Under the pieces are notes generated by a model. That model worked only from the letters and a program-made list of their open reading frames with translations, had not been told where the DNA came from and did not search any database. Shown here piece by piece: positions 39,734-47,645 of a DNA stretch of 47,645 nucleotides. Position 1 is the first letter of the stretch, and each line of letters starts with the position of its first letter. Both the position numbers and the translations under genes were made by a program. The stretch is taken from contig CAISHH010000125.1 in NCBI GenBank assembly GCA_903885085.1, positions 1 through 47,645 on the forward strand, written 5' to 3'. The stretch comes from an uncultured Campylobacterales bacterium (GTDB lineage Bacteria; Campylobacterota; Campylobacteria; Campylobacterales; Sulfurimonadaceae).

Positions 39734-41423
39734 CCTTTTCTCCTTTATAAATTAATCGCTCAGGGGTGCTAAGAGGACATTTTTTATAGACAAAATCTCT
39801 TCTTAGAGAATGAAAACTGCTCTTTTCCTCCCAGAATTGGCTATACATCGTGTTTAGTTCTTCTTTATGCTTTGCCAAAATGAGATCGGTATCTTTTTGC
39901 AATCTTTGTCTTTTTGCATCAAGAAGTTCAAACCATGCATCTTCATCTTCTGCCAAGCTCTGGGCAAAAATATCAAGCTCATCATAAAACGTGTCCGTTT
40001 CTTCGCAAAATACTTCATCCACTAAACCTATTTTTTTCGCTTCTTTGACCGTAAGAGGCAAAGCATTTTCTAAGAGTTCCTCAGCTTTTACTTTTCCCAC
40101 TCTTGCGGGCAGTGTATATGTGTGAAACTCACTGCCGCTAAGTCCTATGGTTTTATAGTGCGGATTTAAGACGACTCCTTCTCTTGCAACTATATAATCA
40201 CAAGCCAAACCTAAAAAGACGCCTCCCGCTCCTGCTCCACTTCTAAAAGCGGCCACTGTCAAAATATCGTCCGACATCAAGACTGAGCGTACCATATCAT
40301 TCATAGCATTGATGTTGCTCCATCCGTCTTCACCCGCTTTTTTGCTATCTTCTAGGATGTTTAGATGAATGCCGTTTGAAAAGAAATCCTTTCCACCCAT
40401 AAGAACGAGCACTTTGCAGCTTTCTTGTAAAAATTCTACGGCATACTTCAGACGAATCGATTGTTCAGAGCTAAAAGCGCCGTTATAAAAGTCAAAATAA
40501 AGATACGCCACTTCACCTTTTATTTCTGTATAAATTTCATAGAATGTTTCTCTATGATTCTCCATGATCAGTGGGATTCTCGACTCTTTTATCCCTTTGA
40601 GTTTCTCTTTTAACACATAAGTTGCAGGCAGTTTAAACTTTAAAACCTCTTTGAGATGCGATATCCATACCGCTCCATCAATTGTTTTGATACACACTGC
40701 ACCGTCTCTTTTGGCAAATATCTCTTTTATCTGTGCATTTTTGGCAAGATTTCTTAGATTTTCATCCTCTTCAAATCCTTCTACATGTACGCCAAACAGA
40801 TAACATTTCACTCCCAACAACTCATCAAGTACTCCGGGAAAACTATCTGAAGCATTGATCTTTTGAATGATCTTTTTCGTAGTATCTTTTTCCCAATCGA
40901 TAGCTCTTTCTAAAGGTGTTATTTTTCTATGCATAGGTGTGGATAACTGTTTGATTGGCTCAAACGAGCTGTTTTGGAGATTTTTTAAAAGTTTTTTGAG
41001 AGCTTTGGATGTCGCCGTGCTTACTTCTTGTCTGTATATAGATGCTTTTTTCGTATCGCGCATAGGAAAGTTTTCCAAAGCATAAATATCTCCGCCATCA
41101 AACTCTGCGTTTGCTCGGATGATACTCACGCCCCACTCATCCTTTTCATCAAAAAGCGCATGTTCGAGAGAATGGGGACCTTTATCTCCTAAAATACCAG
41201 GATGAACGATAAATGTCGGAATGTTTGTATATATTGACTCAGGAATGAATTTCGTTAGATAGGGACAGATAACGATATCTGGATGAAAACTCTTTACTGC
41301 ATTTTGCATCAGTTCATCGTTGATGGCAAATTGTACAGACACAATATATCCGAGCTCTCTCATCTCACAAAAAATCCTCTGCGTTAAAGAGTTGAACACG
41401 GTAGCTATTATAAGAATTCTCAT
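39726..41423 (-). CDS. hypX: HypX/HoxX: formyltransferase-like plus enoyl-CoA hydratase-like hydrogenase maturation protein
   Basis: N-terminal formyltransferase-type HPGILGDKGPHSLEHALFDEKDEWGVSII; C-terminal crotonase-type FRSGAGAGGVFLGLACDYIVA; between hypE and hypA. Confidence 0.9.
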   Translation of the reverse strand: MRILIIATVFNSLTQRIFCEMRELGYIVSVQFAINDELMQNAVKSFHPDIVICPYLTKFIPESIYTNIPTFIVHPGILGDKGPHSLEHALFDEKDEWGVSIIRANAEFDGGDIYALENFPMRDTKKASIYRQEVSTATSKALKKLLKNLQNSSFEPIKQLSTPMHRKITPLERAIDWEKDTTKKIIQKINASDSFPGVLDELLGVKCYLFGVHVEGFEEDENLRNLAKNAQIKEIFAKRDGAVCIKTIDGAVWISHLKEVLKFKLPATYVLKEKLKGIKESRIPLIMENHRETFYEIYTEIKGEVAYLYFDFYNGAFSSEQSIRLKYAVEFLQESCKVLVLMGGKDFFSNGIHLNILEDSKKAGEDGWSNINAMNDMVRSVLMSDDILTVAAFRSGAGAGGVFLGLACDYIVAREGVVLNPHYKTIGLSGSEFHTYTLPARVGKVKAEELLENALPLTVKEAKKIGLVDEVFCEETDTFYDELDIFAQSLAEDEDAWFELLDAKRQRLQKDTDLILAKHKEELNTMYSQFWEEKSSFHSLRRDFVYKKCPLSTPERLIYKGEKDA

Positions 41424-41435
41424 CTAATATTGTTC

Positions 41436-42434
41436 CTAACAGATACGCGGAAGTAGTTCGCCTGTAGGCAGGTCTAAAAATCTTTTCGTCCCATATGAGG
41501 AGTTCAAGATCACCTTTGCAATATAAGCATCACTCACCTTCCCTATTGCTACAGCATTTGAAGAGTTTTCAAACTGATGAAGTACTTCAAGCGCTCTTTG
41601 TGCATATTCTTTGGGAATAGCAAGAACAAAAGTACCCTCGTTTGCCAGATTGAGCGGTTCAAATCCAAGCATCTCACAACTTCCATAAACCTCTGAACTT
41701 ACCGGAATAGTTTCTTCATCCACCTCTATACAGATATTGGACTGTTTTGCCCATTCATTTAACACCGCCGCCACACCACCGCGAGTTGCATCTCTCAGAG
41801 CCGTTATCTTTATGCCAGCATCCATCAACGCTTTGACTTGAATATATAAAGACGCACAGTCGCTTTGAAGTGAGGAACCAAAATCCATCCCTTCTCTTGC
41901 CACAAAAATCGTCGCTCCGTGTCTGCCGATGTCTCTTGAAAGTAAGATTACATCATCTTGGGTTATGTTGTTTGAACTGATGCCACGCTGTTGTATCTCG
42001 CCTATGCCAGTGGTGTTTATAAATATCTTGTCTACAGCACCTTTGGGAACTACCTTAGTATCTCCGCTAACTACGATAGCGCCGTTAATTTCTAGTTCTT
42101 TTTTCATAGAACGTACGATATTCTCAAGGTCACGGATGGCAAAACCCTCCTCAATGATAACACTACATGTAAGATATTTTGGCGCGGCGCCCATCATGGC
42201 AAGATCGTTACATGTACCGCAAATTGCAAGTTTTCCTATATCTCCACCGGGAAAAAATATCGGCGAAACAGTAAAAGAATCAGTCGAAAAAGCAAGTGCT
42301 CCGTTATGGATCACCGCCGCATCTTCACTTTTAGAAAGAATCTCATTTTCAAAAGCTTTATAAAATACTTTGGAAATTAGTTCGTTATTTTCTTCTCCGC
42401 CGTTACCATGTGCTAAAGTTACATATTTTGTCAT
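41436..42434 (-). CDS. hypE: Hydrogenase maturation protein HypE
   Basis: AHGNGGEENNELI start, conserved PRIC C-terminus. Confidence 0.96.
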   Translation of the reverse strand: MTKYVTLAHGNGGEENNELISKVFYKAFENEILSKSEDAAVIHNGALAFSTDSFTVSPIFFPGGDIGKLAICGTCNDLAMMGAAPKYLTCSVIIEEGFAIRDLENIVRSMKKELEINGAIVVSGDTKVVPKGAVDKIFINTTGIGEIQQRGISSNNITQDDVILLSRDIGRHGATIFVAREGMDFGSSLQSDCASLYIQVKALMDAGIKITALRDATRGGVAAVLNEWAKQSNICIEVDEETIPVSSEVYGSCEMLGFEPLNLANEGTFVLAIPKEYAQRALEVLHQFENSSNAVAIGKVSDAYIAKVILNSSYGTKRFLDLPTGELLPRIC

Positions 42435-43579
42435 TTTAAAAGATTCCCATATTTATAGTATGCCGCACATGCACCCTCACTGCTCACCATACAGCTTCCA
42501 AGCGGAGAACTCGGTTTACATGCCGTGCCAAAGATCGTACACTCAGGCGGATTTGCCATACCGCGAAGAATATCACCGCAGATACAGAGTTTATGATCTT
42601 CTATCTCCTCTTTTGGCAGAATAGCATCATAAATTATTTGCGCGTCAAGTTCACTGTACTCATTTTTGAGTTTGTATCCACTCTCAGGTATATTTCCAAG
42701 ACCGCGCCATTTGAAGAGATCTGCTTTTTCAAAATATTTTTCGACAAGCTGTTGCGCTTTGAGATTACCTTCATATGAAACCAGTCTCTTATATTGGATC
42801 TCCAGCTCACAGCGCTGTTCGTTAAACTGACGCACTAGCATCAAAATGGCTTCCATCACATCTACAGGTTCAAACCCAGAAACGACGACTGGACGGTTAT
42901 ACTCTTTTGGAAACTTCTCATATATTTTCGCGCCCGTAATAACGCTTACATGACTCGGCCCTAAAAATGCATCTATCCTGTTGTTGTAACTATCTACATG
43001 CTCATCACGGCTGTCGATGAGCTCGACCATCACTTCAGGCACCGTCACATGGTTGATATGAAAAAAGATGTTTTTGATGCCGCGTTTTATAACCGTGTCT
43101 ATCAAAGCTACAGTCATAGGCGCTGTCGTCTCAAAACCGATGGCAAAAAATATCACTTTTTTTTCTGGGTTTTCTACAGAGATCTTCAATACATCTAAGG
43201 GCGAATAGACAAAACGTACATCTGCGCCTTTGGCTCTTGCATCTTGCAGAGATCCCTTGCTTCCGGGCACTTTTATCATATCTCCCAAAGTAACAAGAAT
43301 CACATCTTCTTGCTGGCTTAAGATATACGCATGGTCTATGCGTTCTTTTGGCATGATACACACAGGACAGCCCGGACCATGGATAAACTTGATGTTTTGC
43401 GGCATAAGCTGAGGAAGTCCGTATTTCATGATTGAATGCGTATGACCGCCGCAAACTTCCATTATATTTATAGGATGAGGCAATTGTTTTGCTTCTTCAT
43501 TTATGAGTTTTGCAAGCCCTCCGATAACATCAGGATTACGAAATCCATCGTAGAAGTCTTTTAACTGTAACTCACTCAT
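42431..43579 (-). CDS. hypD: Hydrogenase maturation protein HypD
   Basis: IMEVCGGHTHSIMKYGLPQLMPQNIKFIHGPGCPVCIMP; CICGDILRG. Confidence 0.97.
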   Translation of the reverse strand: MSELQLKDFYDGFRNPDVIGGLAKLINEEAKQLPHPINIMEVCGGHTHSIMKYGLPQLMPQNIKFIHGPGCPVCIMPKERIDHAYILSQQEDVILVTLGDMIKVPGSKGSLQDARAKGADVRFVYSPLDVLKISVENPEKKVIFFAIGFETTAPMTVALIDTVIKRGIKNIFFHINHVTVPEVMVELIDSRDEHVDSYNNRIDAFLGPSHVSVITGAKIYEKFPKEYNRPVVVSGFEPVDVMEAILMLVRQFNEQRCELEIQYKRLVSYEGNLKAQQLVEKYFEKADLFKWRGLGNIPESGYKLKNEYSELDAQIIYDAILPKEEIEDHKLCICGDILRGMANPPECTIFGTACKPSSPLGSCMVSSEGACAAYYKYGNLLK

Positions 43580-43869
43580 TGTAGAGTCCTGTTTTCACAG
43601 TTATCATCTTCTAAAACGAGCCTTTCACGTTCCTCTTCATCGAGTTTTTCAAGTATCTCGTTGTAAACTTTTAAAGATTCCAGGGCATCCTCTTCATCTA
43701 TCTTGTTCATCACAAAACCTATATGGATTAAAACATAATCGCCAACTTTGACACTGCCCTCTTCGACAAGATCCAGACCCGCTTTTCTTGTCACTCCCAT
43801 GGTATCCACCACCGCAAGATTCAACTCTTGATTGATTTCTACGACTTTACTCGGAATAGATAAACACAT
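43576..43869 (-). CDS. hypC: Hydrogenase maturation chaperone HypC
   Basis: MCLSIPSKVVEI; GDYVLIHIGFVMNKIDEEDALESL. Confidence 0.95.
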   Translation of the reverse strand: MCLSIPSKVVEINQELNLAVVDTMGVTRKAGLDLVEEGSVKVGDYVLIHIGFVMNKIDEEDALESLKVYNEILEKLDEEERERLVLEDDNCENRTLQ

Positions 43870-43871
43870 AA

Positions 43872-44678
43872 TTATCCTCTCATCTTTCTTTTAAACTCTA
43901 TCCATTCTATAACACGTTTGATAGAGTTTTCATCTTTAATACTCAGCTCTAAAATATCTACATTTGGTTTTAATTTTCTCGCTTCTGCTTTTTCATGTTC
44001 GATGTCATAATCAAAGTATGGTAAAAGGTCTGTTTTTGTAATGAGTACCAAATCTGCCTGACGAAACATTACGGGATACTTTTCTATCTTGTCACTTCCC
44101 TCGGGGACTGAAACAAGCACGATATTTAAGTGGCTTCCAACATCATAAGATGCAGGGCATACAAGATTGCCTACATTTTCCACAAAACAGACATCCATCT
44201 CATCTAAATCCATATGATGCAGCGCTTTATGAACCATAAAAGCATCCAAATGACAAGCAGAACCTGTTTGAATCTGATGCGCCATAATCCCTTTAGCTGT
44301 AAGTCTATCCGCATCACGGCTTGTTTCTAAATCACCCTCCACTACGCCAAATTTAAAAGGAGCTAGTGTTGCCATATGTTCAAGTAGTGCCGTCTTTCCG
44401 CTTCCAGGAGAACTCATAAGGTTGATACAAAGTACTCCATGAGCATCAAAATGGGCTCTGTTATGCCCTGCTTCTTGGTCATTTTTATCAAGTATCTTTG
44501 TGATGACCGCTATGGTCTTTGCATCATTGAGCTGAGGATTGTCATGTAGGTGCTGATGCGCCTCTTGATGTTTATGAGAATCATCATGGTTGTGATGGTC
44601 ATGATGATGCCCCTCTTCATGAGAATGATGGTGAGAATGTTTATCTATTGTTATACTGCAACCGCAATCTTTACACAT
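43872..44678 (-). CDS. hypB: Hydrogenase nickel incorporation GTPase HypB
   Basis: MCKDCGC start, His-rich stretch, LMSSPGSGKTALLEH, VENVGNLVCPASYDVG. Confidence 0.97.
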   Translation of the reverse strand: MCKDCGCSITIDKHSHHHSHEEGHHHDHHNHDDSHKHQEAHQHLHDNPQLNDAKTIAVITKILDKNDQEAGHNRAHFDAHGVLCINLMSSPGSGKTALLEHMATLAPFKFGVVEGDLETSRDADRLTAKGIMAHQIQTGSACHLDAFMVHKALHHMDLDEMDVCFVENVGNLVCPASYDVGSHLNIVLVSVPEGSDKIEKYPVMFRQADLVLITKTDLLPYFDYDIEHEKAEARKLKPNVDILELSIKDENSIKRVIEWIEFKRKMRG

Positions 44679-44699
44679 ATTTTTTCCTTATTTTAATTT

Positions 44700-45341
44700 T
44701 TATGCTAACCAAATCTGGCTTCCGACGATCAAAGAGATAACTCCAGCCGTCGCAAACACTCTTCGGACATTTTTAACATCTGTTAAAAGATGCTTATTAA
44801 TCTGAAGTATAACAGCTCCAAAACCTACAAATACGACAGACACGCCAGCTACAAATGCTAAAACCATAGTTGGGTCAACACTTTTACCTTGCAGCATTCC
44901 CAAAGTTATCAACATACCTCTCACTCCGCCCATTCCCATCAATGCACCCATTGTAAGAGCAGAGGAGGAATCAGGTGAAGTTGAGTGAGTGTGTTCTTTT
45001 CCAAAATATATATGCACATGTTCTTCTCCTTTATGATGGTGTCTGCTTACATGTATCTTGTTTGCCGCAACCATATACAAAAGATAGATGCCCATCCCAA
45101 TGATGACTGTTGAAGATATCATATCGCCATACTCTGTAATGGAACTCGGCAGTGAGTATTCTTGTAGAAGTTTTGCGAAGATAAAAAGCATCAGTCCATG
45201 TCCAAATGCAAACATAACCGTGATGATAAATGTCTTTTTCATCGATTTACCAATAGAAAAGTCTGCTATTGCAGTTAAATGGTCAGGACCAAAAGCATGT
45301 AGTATGCCATACCAAAATATCAAAACATAAGCTATTTCCAT
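44700..45341 (-). CDS. NicO-like nickel/cobalt transporter
   Basis: ILHAFGPDHLTAIADF (HxxxxDH), His-rich loop, LGMLQGKS; adjacent to hypB. Confidence 0.8.
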   Translation of the reverse strand: MEIAYVLIFWYGILHAFGPDHLTAIADFSIGKSMKKTFIITVMFAFGHGLMLFIFAKLLQEYSLPSSITEYGDMISSTVIIGMGIYLLYMVAANKIHVSRHHHKGEEHVHIYFGKEHTHSTSPDSSSALTMGALMGMGGVRGMLITLGMLQGKSVDPTMVLAFVAGVSVVFVGFGAVILQINKHLLTDVKNVRRVFATAGVISLIVGSQIWLA

Positions 45342-45361
45342 AACAGACTCCTAAATAAACT

Positions 45362-45423
45362 GAATATTCATTCATTTTGGAAAATTATAGTATATTTCTG
45401 TAAAATATAGATTAATATTTTAC
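45362..45423. promoter_or_regulatory. Candidate operator in the divergent hyp / protease promoter region
   Basis: Perfect 9-bp inverted repeat GTAAAATAT (45400-45408)/ATATTTTAC (45415-45423); TGAATATTCA palindrome 45361-45370. Confidence 0.4.
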
Positions 45424-45493
45424 ATTTTCATCAATATAACTAAAATTAATACACAAAACTCCTCATTTGAGCAGGTTCTTAAGGAAAATAAAA

Positions 45494-46057
45494 ATGAATA
45501 AAACAAAAATTGTAGTGTTGGGTGTTGGAAATATTTTAGAAAAAGATGATGGTATTGCGGTTTATGCAACATCTTATTTGGAAAACAATTATCATTTTGA
45601 GCCTACTATCGAGATCATTAATGGCGGAGTTGAAGGAATTAATTTACTCAATCTCTTTATGGAAAACGAACATATTCTTATCTTAGATGCCATCAATCTT
45701 GATGATGAGGTGGGAAGTATCTATCATATACCCTCACATGAACTCAGTGGATATGGAATAAATACAGGCGGTGCGCATGAAGTGGGTGTGATGCAATGTC
45801 TTGATATGCTCGAACTCCTCAATAAACCCCTGCCAAAATCAAGTGTCTTGGGAATAGTGCCAAAAACAGTAGAAGTTGGCATCGGTCTCACACAAGAGAT
45901 GGAAAATATCTTTTCTACTTATATTGATACTATTATCAAAATCTTGGAAAAAGAGAATATTCTTGTCAAAAAGAGAGAAAACCTCCTTGATCTCGAAACT
46001 ATTATTGAACTTTTTAAAAATCCCCAAATAAATACCCGAGAGTACATTAAAAATTGA
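45494..46057 (+). CDS. HyaD/HybD-family hydrogenase maturation endopeptidase
   Basis: VLGVGNILEKDDGIAVYA; ILILDAIN; GGAHEVGV; start trimmed to MNKTK. Confidence 0.9.
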   Translation: MNKTKIVVLGVGNILEKDDGIAVYATSYLENNYHFEPTIEIINGGVEGINLLNLFMENEHILILDAINLDDEVGSIYHIPSHELSGYGINTGGAHEVGVMQCLDMLELLNKPLPKSSVLGIVPKTVEVGIGLTQEMENIFSTYIDTIIKILEKENILVKKRENLLDLETIIELFKNPQINTREYIKN

Positions 46058-46085
46058 TTTTTTAATGTACGAGGCTAAAAGCCTC
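46042..46085. terminator. Tandem hairpins between convergent genes
   Basis: GTACATTAAAAA (46042-46053)/TTTTTAATGTAC (46059-46070) and GAGGCT (46071-46076)/AGCCTC (46080-46085). Confidence 0.75.
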
Positions 46086-46632
46086 TATTATGCTCGATAC
46101 TCGGATTGGCATAAGTATGTAAAATTTCTTCTAAAGAGAAACTATCTTTACTTTTTGTAACTTCAACCCCACTCTTTTCTAAAACATCTATAATAGTTTT
46201 GATATATTCACTCCAAACTGACCGCAAGATGTCTGTAAGCCCTACTTCCACAGAGATGATATCCTCAGGCGTAATGGAGATAAGTGTCGTATTTGCCATA
46301 TGATTTGCCATCGAACATATCTGAAGCATTTCGGCAATTTCTACCTCATTTGCTGTTTTTTTGATAAGTGTTCCATCTAAAAACTCATTACAGCTTTTAA
46401 TTGTGATAGTTCCAGCTTTTATTTCATCATCTGAAGCAGTATTTACGATGATAACCTCAAGAAATTCTTGAAGTAAAGGCATCAGAAAAAATCCTAGCGT
46501 GCCACCATCTACAAACTCTATTTCAGGGCTAAAATTATAATTTTCTTTTAAATACTTTACCGCATAAAGACCAACGCCCTCATCTTTAAAAAATGCATTT
46601 CCAGAACCTATAAGGGCTAATTTTTTATTCAT
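46075..46632 (-). CDS. HyaD/HybD-like paralogue, catalytic-site variant
   Basis: ALIGSGNAFFKDEGVGLYA; position homologous to Ni-binding Asp is Asn (IIVNTAS) and His is Asn (TANEVEI). Confidence 0.8.
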   Translation of the reverse strand: MNKKLALIGSGNAFFKDEGVGLYAVKYLKENYNFSPEIEFVDGGTLGFFLMPLLQEFLEVIIVNTASDDEIKAGTITIKSCNEFLDGTLIKKTANEVEIAEMLQICSMANHMANTTLISITPEDIISVEVGLTDILRSVWSEYIKTIIDVLEKSGVEVTKSKDSFSLEEILHTYANPSIEHNRGF

Positions 46633-47645
46633 ATTTCTCTCCATTTTTTAATGCATAGTAAATCTGTCCAAGAGCGATAGAGCCATCATTGACAGGTGTT
46701 GCTTTTTGTATATAGTAGCGCAATTTTCTTTGTTGGAACTCTTTGGTGAGAAGAGTAACAAGGCTTTTATTTTGAAAAACACCGCCGCTGAGAACGATAG
46801 GCAGTAAAGGATATTTTTGCGCTATCTCCAAGACGATATTTACAAGAGTGATTATAAATCTTGAACAAACCTCCTCTTTTTGCCTTACATGCGCAGTGCC
46901 CTGAGGGTGTAAGAGCTCTTGTATCATAGAACTGATATCAATCTCGCCGTTTTGAAGAGAATAGGTAAATCCTTTTTCGCTATCGATTTTTGTTGCAAAA
47001 GATTCGACAAGCAGACCGCTTTCTCCCTCGTAGCCCACTATTTGCTTTATGCCACAAAGTGAAGCCACTGCGTCAAAAACTCTTCCAACTGAGCTTGTAA
47101 AAGGTGAGTTTAATCCCTTTTTCCACATTACATGTAAAGCTTTTATCTCTTCTTCTGTGAAGCTTTTGACCGTTTCATTTTCTTGTGTCAAAATCTCTTC
47201 AAGTCCATAAATATCAAACAACAGCGAGAGTGCTATGCGTCTTGGTTCTTTGACCGCTTTCTCTCCTCCAAGTAGACGAAATGGTTTGATATGGTGCACT
47301 CGCTCAAACTCTTTACAATCTGCTAAAAGTACTTCTCCTCCCCAAAGTGTATGGTCATCTCCATAGCCCGTTCCATCAAAACAAAAAGCCAATACTTTTT
47401 CATCCAAATTATACTCAGCCATACACGCGAGTGCGTGAGCATAGTGATGCTGTACCTCTAAAATCTGGATCTTTGGATTTTCTTTGACCATCTGCTTTGC
47501 CCATTTGGTTGTCTCATACTGGGGATGTTTATCACATACGATGATTTCAGGCTCAAACTCATAAAACTCTCTAAAGGTTTGAAGCGTTCTTGTAAAATAT
47601 TCAAAAGCCTCCAAAGAGTTTAAGTCGCCGATATGAGGTGATAAA
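46625..47645 (-). CDS. hypF: Carbamoyltransferase HypF, C-terminal part (5' end beyond window)
   Basis: QHHYAHALACMAEYNL, FDGTGYGDDHTLWGGE, VLSGGVFQNKSL, ATPVNDGSIALGQ; frame stays open (SPHIGDLNSLEAFEYF) to window end. Confidence 0.93.
   Translation of the reverse strand, partial: LSPHIGDLNSLEAFEYFTRTLQTFREFYEFEPEIIVCDKHPQYETTKWAKQMVKENPKIQILEVQHHYAHALACMAEYNLDEKVLAFCFDGTGYGDDHTLWGGEVLLADCKEFERVHHIKPFRLLGGEKAVKEPRRIALSLLFDIYGLEEILTQENETVKSFTEEEIKALHVMWKKGLNSPFTSSVGRVFDAVASLCGIKQIVGYEGESGLLVESFATKIDSEKGFTYSLQNGEIDISSMIQELLHPQGTAHVRQKEEVCSRFIITLVNIVLEIAQKYPLLPIVLSGGVFQNKSLVTLLTKEFQQRKLRYYIQKATPVNDGSIALGQIYYALKNGEKYE

Noticed and set aside
42998-43454. Several ORFs on both strands overlapping hypD
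   Set aside because: HypD is unmistakable; the alternatives are shadow frames rich in Arg/Ser/His.

Overview
This 47.6 kb window of low-GC DNA comes from a Campylobacterota chromosome, probably Sulfurimonas-like. That assignment is inferred from gene content and order; no search was run. It is gene-dense and mostly core genome. Main blocks: an S24/CI-type repressor and an NlpC/P60 lipoprotein; dapD; a CinA-like protein; two different adenylate kinases flanking small proteins; aspS; a molybdate locus (mop-modA-porin-modD-TOBE-modB-modC) with an embedded outer-membrane porin; tex-nadK-recN-tatD; an envelope operon (mltD-rlpA-hisB-kdsC-lptC-lptA-engB-argA-like-mreD-like-mrdA); a GMC oxidoreductase with a Tat-signal partner; queC; an M48 protease and an RMD1/DUF155 protein; a nickel block (TonB receptor and nikR); and a NiFe-hydrogenase maturation cluster (hypA, hypX, hypE, hypD, hypC, hypB, NicO transporter, two HyaD-like endopeptidases, hypF cut by the window end). 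I see no tRNA, rRNA, CRISPR, transposon or prophage module. The most interesting signals are: (1) the palindrome TTACATGTAA, 11 exact copies against about 0.2 expected, mostly inside genes; (2) two mutually exclusive hairpins over the ribosome-binding site of a small Cys-rich protein; (3) two small ORFs missing from the ORF track (a 58-aa membrane protein between recN and tatD, and a 46-aa entericidin-like lipoprotein); (4) a HyaD-like protease paralogue with two of three expected nickel ligands replaced by Asn; (5) a perfect 15-bp inverted repeat with extra half-sites between nikR and a TonB receptor; (6) ModE-like half-sites upstream of the mod/porin operon.
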